Origin: CALXQW01 sp031553045
GTDB taxonomy: Bacteria > Verrucomicrobiota > Verrucomicrobiia > Opitutales > Intestinicryptomonadaceae
Length of the DNA: 64,000 nucleotides
NCBI GenBank assembly: GCA_031553045.1
Contig: JAVBLZ010000001.1
Coordinates: forward strand, 62,001 to 126,000
Reading direction: 5' to 3'
This document shows, in pieces, positions 1-10,053 of the stretch. Position 1 is the first letter of the stretch, and every line of letters starts with the position of its first letter. Under the pieces are notes generated by a model. It had not been told where the DNA came from and did no database searches. It saw nothing but the letters and a program-made list of their open reading frames with translations. Made by a program: the position numbers and the translations under genes.

Positions 1-1956
1 TTGCGTCGCATTCCATTCCATGAAAGAAGGACATTCAAATATGCCGTTCAAGACAGTTATGAAACAGGCAGCCTGAATTGGACAGATACGATGCTGCAAG
101 ACTTTAAAACCAGATACGGCTACGACCCTGTAAAATTCTTCCCCGTACTGTACGGAGAAATTGTGGGAACACCGGAAATATCAGACAGATTTCTTTGGGA
201 CTTGCGCAGGCTAATAGCCGATAAAGTAGCATACGACTACGTGGCGGGTTTCCGTGAAGTCGCCCATAAAAACGGTATCTACACTTGGCTTGAAAACTAT
301 GGACACTGGGGTTTTCCTGCCGAGTTTTTGCAATACGGCAGCCAGTCCGACTTTGTAAGCGGAGAGTTTTGGAACGAGGGCTTAGGCACTGTCGAAAACC
401 GTGCGGCGTCATCTTGCGTGCATATTTACAATAAGGGCAGAGTATGGTCTGAAAGCTTTACCGCAGCAGGAAAATATTTTGAACGCAGCCCCGCAGACCT
501 TAAAAGGCGTGGCGATATAGCCTACACGGAAGGCGTCAATCAAACTCTTCTGCACTTTTATCTGCACCAACCCTATGAAGACAAAACGCCGGGTTTAAAT
601 GCCTGGTTTAGCGTTGAATTTAATAGGAAGAACACTTGGTTTTACCAGATGAAACCTTTTATCACCTATCTGCGCCGTTGCATGTACATATTGCAGCAGG
701 GTCAGGATGTCTCCGACATAGCATACTTCATCGGTGAAGATACGCCAAAGATGACGGGCATCTGCCAGCCCGCACTGCCCTACGGCTACAATTTTGACTT
801 CATAAATGCAGACGTAATACGCAATAAACTCAGCGTTAAAAATGGCAGGTTAGTATTGCCGCACGGCACATCTTACAAACTTTTGGTGATTCCACCGCAA
901 GTCAGCATGACGCCTGAAACAATTAAAAAGCTCAAGATTCTCGTGGATGCGGGCGCAAACATATTGGGTCCAAGGCCAATAAAATCGCCAAGCTTGCAGG
1001 GCTTTCCTGAATGCGATGATGTTGTCAAAAAAACCGCAGACGAAATTTGGTTTGATGTTGATGGAGACAAGACTAAATACCGTAAACATCATGACGGTAT
1101 TGTTGCCTCAAATATGAGCATTACCGAAGTGTTTAACTTAGTCGGCGTGCCGCCTGATTTTGGCAGCAATGACTCAAACTTGCGTTACGTACACAGATCT
1201 GCGCCAGATAAAGAAATTTACTTTGTCTGCAACACGGCAAATTTTGAATCTAAAAATATCTCAAAATTCAGAATCACAGGCAAAGTTCCTGAACTTTGGG
1301 ACGCCCTCACCGGTGAAGTGCGCCCTCTTAAAGCTTTTGAAGTCAAGCCCGACGGCTACACTTACATTCCTCTTAAGCTTGAAGCTTACGGCTCTGCATT
1401 CATCATATTTAAAGATGAGGCGCGTGAGCCTGTAAGCAATAATCTTGAAGACAACTTCCCAACGCCAAAGCTCGTTACCGAGATAAATTCAAATTGGTCT
1501 GTGAACTTTTTGGACAAGAAAATCGGCGAAGAAAAACCCGTCTTGTTCAAAGAGCTGACAGATTGGAGCAAGTCTGAAAATCCGAAAATAAAATTCTATT
1601 CAGGCACGGCGGTTTACACAAATACTTTCTCTCTAAAAAGTAAGAATGAGCTTGGCAAAATTTTAATCAATTTGGGCAAGGTTGCAGATTTGGCTGAAAT
1701 AAAAATAAATGGGGAATTTGTGGGCGGTGTCTGGACACCTCCTTACCAGCTAGACATAACAGAATTTGCTAAAAGCGGTGAAAATACCATTGAAGTAAAA
1801 CTCGTGAATACTTGGGTAAATAGGCTGGTTGCAGATTCCGCACTACCCAAAGAAGAGCGCACAACTTGGCTTTTGGTTGAAAAATTCACACCCGATACTC
1901 CGCTTAAAACCTCTGGTCTATTGGGTCCTGTAAAAGTTTTGAGTTTGGATAAATAG
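1..1956 (+). CDS. GH106-like alpha-L-rhamnosidase, 3' part
   Basis: The reading frame is open at the first base, so this is the C-terminal 651 residues of a longer protein; family members usually run to about 900-1100 residues. The early segment (DSYETGSLNWT, RFLWDLRR, WLENYGHWGFP) matches what I know of GH106-type glycosidases, which remove L-rhamnose from plant pectins and glycosides. Residues of about 540-640 form a jelly-roll, galactose-binding-like domain (INGEFVGGVW) typical of the C-terminus of such enzymes. The apparent TTG at base 1 should not be taken as the true start. A strong terminator follows at 1991-2021. The family call is fairly secure; substrate specificity is inferred. Confidence 0.78.
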   Translation: MRRIPFHERRTFKYAVQDSYETGSLNWTDTMLQDFKTRYGYDPVKFFPVLYGEIVGTPEISDRFLWDLRRLIADKVAYDYVAGFREVAHKNGIYTWLENYGHWGFPAEFLQYGSQSDFVSGEFWNEGLGTVENRAASSCVHIYNKGRVWSESFTAAGKYFERSPADLKRRGDIAYTEGVNQTLLHFYLHQPYEDKTPGLNAWFSVEFNRKNTWFYQMKPFITYLRRCMYILQQGQDVSDIAYFIGEDTPKMTGICQPALPYGYNFDFINADVIRNKLSVKNGRLVLPHGTSYKLLVIPPQVSMTPETIKKLKILVDAGANILGPRPIKSPSLQGFPECDDVVKKTADEIWFDVDGDKTKYRKHHDGIVASNMSITEVFNLVGVPPDFGSNDSNLRYVHRSAPDKEIYFVCNTANFESKNISKFRITGKVPELWDALTGEVRPLKAFEVKPDGYTYIPLKLEAYGSAFIIFKDEAREPVSNNLEDNFPTPKLVTEINSNWSVNFLDKKIGEEKPVLFKELTDWSKSENPKIKFYSGTAVYTNTFSLKSKNELGKILINLGKVADLAEIKINGEFVGGVWTPPYQLDITEFAKSGENTIEVKLVNTWVNRLVADSALPKEERTTWLLVEKFTPDTPLKTSGLLGPVKVLSLDK

Positions 1957-1990
1957 AACATTTTACAAAATAAAATTTAGCAAACATTCA

Positions 1991-2021
1991 AAAGACGCAT
2001 ATAAATATATGCGTCTTTTTT
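1991..2021 (+). terminator. Rho-independent terminator after the glycosidase
   Basis: A perfect 12-bp stem (1991-2002 with 2007-2018) around a 4-nt loop runs straight into a T tract. It lies 34 bases after the glycosidase stop codon and separates that gene from the Ig-repeat gene. Confidence 0.85.
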
Positions 2022-2113
2022 GCATCATTTCACCCAAATAATTATGCTTTACAAAAAAATATATGCACCAATTATTAAGGTTAATAAAAATGAACCCTTA
2101 ATTAATTTTTATC

Positions 2114-5100
2114 ATGAAAAAAACACTTACAACTTTCATAACTGTGGTAATGGTTTTTGCTTTTGCAAGTTCCGCTTGGGCTCAGACAATAAACATCTCC
2201 AAAAATATTGAAGATATAACTTGTTATGAGACAAAGCTCTCAACCTTTACAATAAGCGCAACTTCAACTTCAGGCACTTTAAAATATCTTTGGAAGGTTG
2301 ATAAAAATGACGGCAAAGGTTTTGTAAACGCAGGCAGCGCCTTAAACACATTCAGGTTCACCCCCACTCTTTTGATGAAGGGTTACAAATATAAATGCGT
2401 GCTCTCAAATACTGCTGAAACTCTTGATTCTGCCATAGCCGCAATAGATGTTAAAGCCATCGCAAAAATTACAACACAACCCAAAGCGCCTGTTAAACTT
2501 TTTAACGGTCAAAATGCAACGCTTACAATAAATGCTACCGGTACAGATTTGCTCTATCAGTGGGAAGCGTATCGCAACGGCGTTTGGACGGCAATTCCAG
2601 ATGCGACATCCCCCTCTTACACAATCGCAAATGTACCAAATGAAATAAACGGCGTTAGGTATCGTTGCATTGTTTCAAATGGAGGTTCTGTGGCAACAAG
2701 CAGCACTGTAACTATGCTTGTAAATAAGACTGTAACCCTTACAAAACAACCGCTTAGCCTGATCAAAGAAACTGCTGAAACCGCCACATTCTCGGTAACA
2801 GCAACAGGGGCTTCCACAATAACCTATCAGTGGTATATTGCCGACGATGAAACTTCTGACGGTACTGAAATAAAAGCTAAAACCGCTCCTACTCTCACAA
2901 TATCTAAGCTTACAAAAGATTATACTAACAAATATTTTTATTGCATAGCCAAGAATGGCGGCGGTGAAGTTACTTCCTCAAGGGCGTCTTTGACAGTTTT
3001 GCAAAAGACTGAAGTTAAGCCGATTGCAACCTCCATGCTTTTGTTCAGGGGCGGCAGCAATATCATAAGCGTCAACGCAAAGGCGGAAGCTCTGATAGCC
3101 TATCAGTGGGAATATTCAACGCCTGACGGCAAATGGCATAATGCAACAGGTGATGACGCATTTGGCGCAATGCCGGCAGATGAAGCGCAAATTTCTTACG
3201 CGGTTTCTGCCTCAAGTTTTGTGGTTGGCAGAAAATATAGATGCAAAATTTGGAGTGGTCTTGTTGTAGGCTCAAAGGTGTTGACATCTGCGCCCATATC
3301 GCTCTCTCTTTGCGACAGAACAACCGTTGCATTCACGCCAAATACTCACTTGCCGCAGGCATTTGCAAAAAATGAATTTGGCGGATTGGCAAATCAAAAT
3401 TATCAGGCGGTTCTCTCTGTTACGGCAAAAGGAACATCAATTAGTTATGAATGGCAATCCAGCTCCGATAATGGCGCTACTTGGGGCAAAGTTCCTGCGG
3501 GTTCTGGCATTACGTCTTCAAGATACACAAGCCCCATATTGCTCTCGGCGGCGGATTTTGACATTAAGTATCGCTGTGCCGTAAAAAATACGGCGGGCAC
3601 TGAATATTCGGATATAGTTGTAATCAAAAAATTACAACCAGCCAAAATTGCAATTAGTCCTGAAAATGTAAGGTGCTCAAACTTGAGCGTTGCCTCATTT
3701 ACAATCACCCCCACCGCCGATTCCGGAGAGCCTGTAAAGCTCACATACCTTTGGCAGGTGTCAAAAGATAACGGTGTAACTTGGCTTTCAGCAGGGTCGT
3801 CAAGTAGAACGCTCAATATTACAAGACCATCCGTTACTCTGAGCAATAACTTGTACAGATGCTTAGTTTCTAATGCGGCAAACACCAACACTACGATAAA
3901 CAAACAGCAAGGCAGGTATCCTGACGCAAGTAACGCAGCACTTCTCGAAGTTATGGCTGCCGCCACAATATCAACCCAACCCAAGGCACTGACAACTTAT
4001 GACGGCGGCACAGCCAGATTTGAAGTTAAGGCAAACGGTTATAGGCTGAATTATCAGTGGCAGTATTCCACAAACAAGGGCTCAATCTGGTCTGATTTTA
4101 TTGGTGAGACGGATTCCGTTTTAAATCTTTCAGACATAAGCCTACCCACGGGTACTTTAATAAGATGCCAAGTTTGGAGTAGCGAAGTTCAATCACGCAC
4201 AACAGCATCCAACACAGTTTCAGCAGCAATGACGGTCAAGCCGGCATTGGCTATCACAAAGCTTGAATCAAAACAAGGCGGGGTAACAACGCCCTGTAAC
4301 GGTGCCGACACCACAATATATTACGTCGATAACGCCTACCCAATTCAGATGAGCGTGGGCGTTACAGGCACTTCCCCAAAATATCAATGGTACACCAACT
4401 CGGGGCTAATAAAGGGCGCAACGCTCTCAACATATACTATTTCAAAGCCGGAATTAACCAAGGCTGTTGATACTGATTATTGGTGCGTGATAACAAATTC
4501 CATGGGTGAAAGAATTGAATCGGAAAAAATCAAGTATGAATTTTGGCTCTGTCCCATGACTCCTGATTTGGCTGGAAAATCCATATCTTTTTTACCGATA
4601 GCGCCAACTTTCCCTAATTTGCACATCATGACAACAGGGCTTTCAACTTGTAAAGTGGTGATAAATGAAAATGCCTTATATTTTCTCAATGGTTTATCCT
4701 ACGTTTACAGGCGTACAAGCCCGACTACCGCAGATTTTTCATTTACTTTCAGGAATGAAGTCAACGGCGAATATAGATTTGGTGGAAAACTTGTTTTCAA
4801 TGCTGAGCATATGCAAACCGGCGGATTTTATAAACTTGAGGGAAATTACTCTGCGCCGGACGGCAGGGGGCTACTCAAGGCGAACGTTGCAATAAATCAC
4901 CTTGGTTATGCGCCAAGCACCTTACTGGGCGGCGTGTTGGAATTTTACTCGCTAGCTGATGCCCCTGAACTTCTCACGGTTTCCGTAATGTGCGTAATAC
5001 CCGTAAATGCCAGAGACTGCTTTGTATATGGATGGAACTTTGGCAGCGATGTAATGCAAGATCCTCCAGACTTTGAGTGTACCACCGCAAAATATACTTA

Positions 5101-5389
5101 CTCAAAAAAAGGTCCTCTTATTAGTACGATGACTCTAAACTTTACGTATAAAAATAAAACCATAAGCATCCCGGATATAGCGATTGATTTTGAAAATTAT
5201 GATGCAGAAACATATACCTACGGGGGCTTATACAGATACGCAGGCTCTACTGCGGAATTCAAAAAAGGTGCGGGTCAAATAGTGCTTTACCCAAACATGT
5301 ACGCCAACCAAAGCAGTAGCCAAGGCATCATGTTTACAAATATTAGTTCCGGTGATGCTATTAATGCTTCCACGGTTTCAGATAAATGA
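2114..5389 (+). CDS. Large secreted protein with tandem Ig-like domains
   Basis: 1091 residues with a Sec signal peptide (MKKTLTTFITVVMVFAFASS, cleavage near AWA-Q). Residues of about 25-810 hold roughly eight Ig-like repeats of 85-105 residues, recognisable by a recurring core (YQWE..., YRCIVSN, YQWQYS) in which a Trp and a Cys recur at similar places. The last 270 residues do not follow the repeat pattern and I do not recognise them. Ig-repeat secreted proteins often mediate adhesion or carbohydrate contact, but the function here is unknown. No Shine-Dalgarno precedes the ATG, which sits in an AT-rich stretch. Its stop codon overlaps the flippase start (ATGA), so the two genes are probably translated together. 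Confidence 0.75.
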   Translation: MKKTLTTFITVVMVFAFASSAWAQTINISKNIEDITCYETKLSTFTISATSTSGTLKYLWKVDKNDGKGFVNAGSALNTFRFTPTLLMKGYKYKCVLSNTAETLDSAIAAIDVKAIAKITTQPKAPVKLFNGQNATLTINATGTDLLYQWEAYRNGVWTAIPDATSPSYTIANVPNEINGVRYRCIVSNGGSVATSSTVTMLVNKTVTLTKQPLSLIKETAETATFSVTATGASTITYQWYIADDETSDGTEIKAKTAPTLTISKLTKDYTNKYFYCIAKNGGGEVTSSRASLTVLQKTEVKPIATSMLLFRGGSNIISVNAKAEALIAYQWEYSTPDGKWHNATGDDAFGAMPADEAQISYAVSASSFVVGRKYRCKIWSGLVVGSKVLTSAPISLSLCDRTTVAFTPNTHLPQAFAKNEFGGLANQNYQAVLSVTAKGTSISYEWQSSSDNGATWGKVPAGSGITSSRYTSPILLSAADFDIKYRCAVKNTAGTEYSDIVVIKKLQPAKIAISPENVRCSNLSVASFTITPTADSGEPVKLTYLWQVSKDNGVTWLSAGSSSRTLNITRPSVTLSNNLYRCLVSNAANTNTTINKQQGRYPDASNAALLEVMAAATISTQPKALTTYDGGTARFEVKANGYRLNYQWQYSTNKGSIWSDFIGETDSVLNLSDISLPTGTLIRCQVWSSEVQSRTTASNTVSAAMTVKPALAITKLESKQGGVTTPCNGADTTIYYVDNAYPIQMSVGVTGTSPKYQWYTNSGLIKGATLSTYTISKPELTKAVDTDYWCVITNSMGERIESEKIKYEFWLCPMTPDLAGKSISFLPIAPTFPNLHIMTTGLSTCKVVINENALYFLNGLSYVYRRTSPTTADFSFTFRNEVNGEYRFGGKLVFNAEHMQTGGFYKLEGNYSAPDGRGLLKANVAINHLGYAPSTLLGGVLEFYSLADAPELLTVSVMCVIPVNARDCFVYGWNFGSDVMQDPPDFECTTAKYTYSKKGPLISTMTLNFTYKNKTISIPDIAIDFENYDAETYTYGGLYRYAGSTAEFKKGAGQIVLYPNMYANQSSSQGIMFTNISSGDAINASTVSDK

Positions 5390-6906
5390 CCCTAGGTAAA
5401 AATAGTTCCGTTAAGAACACCATAATAAATTTCTTAGGAAATATATTTTTGGTTTTGATTATCATGGTTGCAACGCCTCTGCTTGTTGACAAGTTTGGCA
5501 ATGAAGTTTACGGCTTGTGGAGAATTGCAATGCTAACTCTGGTAAGTTACGTAGTGTTGTTCGATGCTGGAATGAACGCCTCCGTAAAACGCCAGTTGGG
5601 AGACGCCATAAACTCCAACAACTTGGCAAGAGCAAAGAATATCATAGGCCAATCTTTTATATTTTATCTTGGTCTGGGTACGCTTGCAATAATAGCGGCT
5701 GCAAGTACGGTATTTTGGTTGCCGAACTTCATATATACGCCTCCGGAACTTTTATACTCCTTCAATATACTGCTTATATCGGTGGGCTTTTTTATTTGTT
5801 TTTCATTTTTCCAAATTGTGCTTTCGGCTGTTTTCACGGTGTGGGCAAGATATGATTTGGTTCAGACCGTGATAGTGTTATCTAGATTTTTCCTTTTTGC
5901 GTTTATATTTTTATTCATGCTTTTGCCTGTCGAAAAACTGGTGGCGGCGGCAATATCTGCAGTTGTATCGCCCCTGCTTGTCGTTTTAATATCGTTTGCG
6001 GTGATAAAGCATTATTGGAAAGATTTTACTTTTGATTTCAGCCTGAAAGACAAGTCCATAATGAAACATTTTTTTTCTTTTGGAAGCGCAGGATTGTTGA
6101 TGCTTTTAGGGCCTGTTTTGCTCAATCAAACCCAACCTCTAATAATAGCGCAAATGTTGGATTTGAATGCTGTTACTTTTTTTTCCGTCGTATTTATAAT
6201 AACTTCACAGATGGCCTCAGTTGTTTCTTCATGTAGTTCTCCGTTTATTCCAATAGTCAGCAAATTCAGAAACCAGAACAATCTGCAAGGAATACAAAAT
6301 GCTTTTAACGACGCTTTAAGAAGATCTTATTTTGCCCTCGCCATTTTTGCAATTCCACTGTGCATATACGGCGGTTACTTCTTCAAATTTTGGATAGCGC
6401 CAGAATTTGAAAGTTCCGAAACTATCCTTTGGGTTATGATGATAAGCGTATTTGCGCTTCCCATGGCGTTTACGTCCAATCATATTTTGACAGCCGGCGG
6501 TGAAATAAAGATGCTCGGCATCTATTCGTTAATCATGGGTATTTCTTCAATAATTTTGTCTTACGCACTTTTAATTTTTACGGATTGGGGGCTTATGGGC
6601 GTTGCATTTGCGGCAAGCTTTCCTTTGCTTGTAAATTCTTTGTATAGTATAAATTATTTGTGCAAACAATTTAATATGAGCATATTTAAAGTTTTGGCAC
6701 ACACTCTTTGGCTGTTTCCAATATTTATGCTTTGCCTTGTGTTTTACAACGGATTGTGTTTGCTCAATATTCCCAAAAATTTGTTTGAAACTTTCATACA
6801 CCTTGCTTTAAACGCAGCATTTGTGGCTGGGCTTGGTGCATTAACCCTGCTTTCCAACGCCGATAAAAACATGCTGAAAAGAAAAATTTTCAGGAGTAAA
6901 AGCTAA
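5386..6906 (+). CDS. Wzx-like polysaccharide flippase (MOP superfamily)
   Basis: A 506-residue polytopic inner-membrane protein with about 12-14 hydrophobic segments and almost no soluble domains. Its N-terminus (NTIINFLGNIF..., then FGNEVYGLWR and LFDAGMNASVKRQLG) is typical of the polysaccharide biosynthesis/Wzx family, which flips lipid-linked oligosaccharides across the inner membrane. Other glycan-assembly genes are absent nearby, so the substrate cannot be named. The start overlaps the stop of the Ig-repeat gene by four bases (ATGA), suggesting translational coupling. A hairpin terminator follows at 6917-6948. Confidence 0.8.
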   Translation: MTLGKNSSVKNTIINFLGNIFLVLIIMVATPLLVDKFGNEVYGLWRIAMLTLVSYVVLFDAGMNASVKRQLGDAINSNNLARAKNIIGQSFIFYLGLGTLAIIAAASTVFWLPNFIYTPPELLYSFNILLISVGFFICFSFFQIVLSAVFTVWARYDLVQTVIVLSRFFLFAFIFLFMLLPVEKLVAAAISAVVSPLLVVLISFAVIKHYWKDFTFDFSLKDKSIMKHFFSFGSAGLLMLLGPVLLNQTQPLIIAQMLDLNAVTFFSVVFIITSQMASVVSSCSSPFIPIVSKFRNQNNLQGIQNAFNDALRRSYFALAIFAIPLCIYGGYFFKFWIAPEFESSETILWVMMISVFALPMAFTSNHILTAGGEIKMLGIYSLIMGISSIILSYALLIFTDWGLMGVAFAASFPLLVNSLYSINYLCKQFNMSIFKVLAHTLWLFPIFMLCLVFYNGLCLLNIPKNLFETFIHLALNAAFVAGLGALTLLSNADKNMLKRKIFRSKS

Positions 6907-6916
6907 AAACCAAAGA

Positions 6917-6948
6917 CGGTGCATGATATGACACCGCCCTATTTTTCT
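6917..6948 (+). terminator. Probable terminator after the flippase
   Basis: Stem CGGTG-CAT / ATG-(A)-CACCG with a GAT loop and one bulged base, followed by a short T-rich tract. It lies between the convergent flippase and lipoprotein genes. Confidence 0.5.
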
Positions 6949-7009
6949 GCCTATAAAGGGAAAACTTTTGTCAGAAAAAACGGCTATTTAATCGTAATTT
7001 GCCTGAACA

Positions 7010-8650
7010 TTACTCATACCACTTGCGCCAGGTTTGCATTGATTTTGCGGCGGCTTCTTCTATCGGCATGACTCTCCAAGTACCGTAGCCTTGCAGCAAT
7101 ATTGAACCTTTGAAATTGTTTTCAAACAAAGTGTCGCAGAATTTTTTTGTGTCAAAATTCCCCATGCCAAGCGGAACTATTATTTTGCCCACACCCTGCT
7201 GGGTATCGTCTATACCGCATATTGTAATGCTGTCTATCAGCGTCGAATTTTTGAGCACAAAATTTGCCATGTCTTCAGGGTTTGGATTTTGGGTTTTACC
7301 CTTTATTGCCATAAATTCATGCGGGATGTTGTACACAATTTTTACATTTTTTATTTTACAGTTTTCCAAGACTTTTTGGGCATCTTCAAAGTCTTCAATA
7401 TAGAAAACGTCATGCGGATATAGGTGCAATTTAATATCGCTTTTGGCGCACTCCATATTGAAGCTGTCTATAAATTTTGCGAGGGCTTCATCGGTATTTT
7501 TACCATCCCTTTTGCCAATCACGGCAAGCCATATAGTTGCATTCATGGGCCTTGCGTACTGTAAAATTTCTGATGTAGATACTGGAAAATTCAAGACACC
7601 GTCTTCAAACTTTGCAACAATGTATAAACTTGTTGCCCGCAAATTTGCCTGCCGCATTTTTGTATAAACTTCAAAGTGGTAGGCCATCTTTGTGTCAATA
7701 ACAGTTTCGGAAAGTTTTGGCTGTTCCAATTCAACAAGCCTGTTGTACGAAACACTTATGCCTGAATAGCCCATTTTTGCCAGATTCACAACCTTTTGAG
7801 AAGTCAGTATTTCCTTCTTTGAAGCGTCAACTATTGCCACATCTAGAGCCATAAGCGGATACTTCGGCGGCAATTTGTTTGATAATTTTTGCGCCGTATC
7901 TTTTGTTTCAGGATTTGCTTCGAGGCTTTTTATGAATGCTTTTGTTTCTTCCCTTTTCGCAAGCCTTAAAGAAGTTTTTAAGAGTAGATTCTGCACTTTT
8001 TCCTGATTGATTAAATCTCTGGAAAGTTTGAGATACTCATCAAATTGCTCCTGCCTTATCACCGGTGAATAATCATTCAAAAGCTCGAGTTTCAGCGCTT
8101 CATTGCCGCCTACAACATTTGCAATGTCTGCAAACATTTGGTAGAAATCCATGGCTGCGGCAAGTTTGATTGCCAAGCGTCTTGCCTCTGTGCTTTCCGA
8201 CAATTTTCCTTTCAGAAACACGTTTGCGTTTTCAGGTGCTTGTGTAATAAAGAGTTCAAAAGCGTAGTCTTTGCTGCGGGGTTTATTTGAAGTGAGCGCC
8301 GCCCAAAGCGCATTGAGAGTTTTTACGTCGGTTTGCTTTTGCAATTTTTCCAACGCCCAAAGTGCGCACAAGCTTTCATAATCTTCTGAGGAATCTTCTA
8401 TTGAATTTAAGAGCGTTTGCCTGACTTCTTCAACGCCTGCGCTCGCCAAAGAAAGCATCAATGTTGCCTTGTTTTCACCTTCGATAGAATCCAACAAATA
8501 TAAATATTTTGCCGCCTGTTCTTTGGGCATATCAGCAACTTCTTTATAATTTGAAAGCGGCTTTGGCTTAGATGACTCATCATTTTGAGAAGCGGCGCAA
8601 GCAGACAAAAATATGCTTAAAATCAAAAATAAATTTAAAAAATTTTTCAT
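7010..8650 (-). CDS. Lipoprotein with HEAT-like repeats and a TIM-barrel C-terminus
   Basis: 546 residues. The N-terminus is a lipoprotein signal with a lipobox (LSAC, Cys18), so the mature protein should be membrane anchored. Residues of about 35-270 are alpha-helical and repeat-like (HEAT-type). Residues of about 275-546 resemble the xylose-isomerase/AP-endonuclease TIM barrel used by many sugar-phosphate isomerases and epimerases (KMGYSGISVSYNRL, HLYPHDV). The start has an AAGGA motif six bases upstream, one of the few plausible ribosome-binding sites here. It starts ten bases after the oxidoreductase gene, so the two are probably one operon. Substrate unknown; a role in sugar metabolism is inferred from that partner. 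Confidence 0.6.
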   Translation of the reverse strand: MKNFLNLFLILSIFLSACAASQNDESSKPKPLSNYKEVADMPKEQAAKYLYLLDSIEGENKATLMLSLASAGVEEVRQTLLNSIEDSSEDYESLCALWALEKLQKQTDVKTLNALWAALTSNKPRSKDYAFELFITQAPENANVFLKGKLSESTEARRLAIKLAAAMDFYQMFADIANVVGGNEALKLELLNDYSPVIRQEQFDEYLKLSRDLINQEKVQNLLLKTSLRLAKREETKAFIKSLEANPETKDTAQKLSNKLPPKYPLMALDVAIVDASKKEILTSQKVVNLAKMGYSGISVSYNRLVELEQPKLSETVIDTKMAYHFEVYTKMRQANLRATSLYIVAKFEDGVLNFPVSTSEILQYARPMNATIWLAVIGKRDGKNTDEALAKFIDSFNMECAKSDIKLHLYPHDVFYIEDFEDAQKVLENCKIKNVKIVYNIPHEFMAIKGKTQNPNPEDMANFVLKNSTLIDSITICGIDDTQQGVGKIIVPLGMGNFDTKKFCDTLFENNFKGSILLQGYGTWRVMPIEEAAAKSMQTWRKWYE

Positions 8651-8659
8651 ATTATTTCC

Positions 8660-9970
8660 TTATGAATGTAAAATATTGAAAGACTTGCGATACTCTCTTT
8701 TGCGGAGCGCATCTGCCGCAGGTTCAGCCGCAAATTTGCCGTTTACGATATTAATTTTCCTGTTAAGCGCCATGGCGATACTGCCTGAACACAAAGAAAA
8801 ACAGAGGTCTTTAAGCGCACTTGCCGGCATAAAAAGAGCCCTTCCAAAGCGTATATTGTCTATAAAGTTTTGATGCTCACGCAATTTTTCACTTCTGTAT
8901 CTATTGTCTTGAGGTTTCAAAAACGCCTCTAAAATCTGGGGGGAGCTTGCGGAAAAATTGTGCGGGAAGTTTGGGCTTTCAACCCAACCTTTGTCGCCGG
9001 TGATTCTGAAATGAGTCTCGCCAGTGTCCACAAAGATGCGCCCGCCGCTTTTGTAGTCATAGCGCAAAGAGAAATCATAAGGGTTATCGAAGAGCCCTTT
9101 CAAATACTTTGTTTCAGAAAGCGGCTCTACGGAAATTGGCTGAGGCTTGTCGCCGTCTATTGCAAGCTGGGCAATATCGAACATATGCGTACCCCAGTCT
9201 GTCAAAAATCCTATGCTGTAAGCCTTTTGCCATCTGAAATTATAGTGGCATCTTTCAACTTGATACGGCGCATACTCGGCAGGCCCAAGCCACAAATCAT
9301 AATCAAAATCTTCAGGGATTTTGTCTTCGCGTTTTGCGATATATTTAAAGCTGCTCGGCTTTACGGGGATGCCTACATGGGCGCTTTCAATCTTTCCAAG
9401 ATACCCATTCCTTGCCAAATTCAACATTTTAACATAGGCGTTAAGAGTTCTGTCTTCAATGCCCGCCTGAAAGACCAATCCGCTTTGTCTGACTTCACGC
9501 TCTAAGATTTCGCCTTCTTCTATACTTATTGTGGGTTTTTCAGAAAAGACGTGCTTGCCCTTTCTGAGAGCCATTACAGACATCGTGGTATGCCAATGGT
9601 CTGGCGTGGATATTACAACGGCGTCTATTGCAGGATTATCCAAGACTTTGCGGAAGTCTTGACAACAGTCTTTATCTGCAACTTCAATTTTATATTCTTT
9701 TGAAAGTTTTTCCTTTGCGGTTTTTACCCTGCCTAAATCGACATCGCAGAGCATTGCAACTTGCGCTTCTTTTATATTTTTAAAATTCATCAAATTCACG
9801 CCGTAACCGTGGATACCAACTCCGCAAAAGCCCAAACTTATCCTATTTGATGGCGCTATAAAACCGTTTTTGCCCAATGCGCTTGCGGGCACTATATTTG
9901 GAAACGCAAAAACCCCAAGAGAAGCTTTTGCAAGTGTTTTCAAGAATTTACGTCTAGATTTGTTTTTCAT
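8660..9970 (-). CDS. Tat-exported Gfo/Idh/MocA family oxidoreductase
   Basis: 436 residues with a twin-arginine signal (SRRKFLK at residues 5-11, then a hydrophobic stretch), so the cofactor-bearing protein should be exported folded. The Rossmann-type NAD(P) site is GFCGVGIHGYG near residue 47. The family EKP motif is present (VFSEKPT), as is a GTHMFD motif that carries the usual active-site His and Asp. Such secreted dehydrogenases are common in Verrucomicrobiota and Planctomycetota and act on sugars or inositols. A GGAGGGG stretch about ten bases before the ATG is a good ribosome-binding site. The lipoprotein gene follows directly. Substrate not predictable from sequence. Confidence 0.85.
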   Translation of the reverse strand: MKNKSRRKFLKTLAKASLGVFAFPNIVPASALGKNGFIAPSNRISLGFCGVGIHGYGVNLMNFKNIKEAQVAMLCDVDLGRVKTAKEKLSKEYKIEVADKDCCQDFRKVLDNPAIDAVVISTPDHWHTTMSVMALRKGKHVFSEKPTISIEEGEILEREVRQSGLVFQAGIEDRTLNAYVKMLNLARNGYLGKIESAHVGIPVKPSSFKYIAKREDKIPEDFDYDLWLGPAEYAPYQVERCHYNFRWQKAYSIGFLTDWGTHMFDIAQLAIDGDKPQPISVEPLSETKYLKGLFDNPYDFSLRYDYKSGGRIFVDTGETHFRITGDKGWVESPNFPHNFSASSPQILEAFLKPQDNRYRSEKLREHQNFIDNIRFGRALFMPASALKDLCFSLCSGSIAMALNRKINIVNGKFAAEPAADALRKREYRKSFNILHS

Positions 9971-10053
9971 ACGAATTGTTCCCCTCCATCAACTTCAATA
10001 AGCTGACAACTCGTAAGCAATATCAAAAAAACAAATATCTATTCAAGACAAAT

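Noticed and set aside
3445..3984. 179-codon open frame on the minus strand
   Set aside because: Antisense to the Ig-repeat gene; low-complexity mixture with no motif or upstream signal.
8960..9505. 181-codon open frame on the plus strand
   Set aside because: Antisense to the Gfo/Idh/MocA oxidoreductase, whose motifs are clear.
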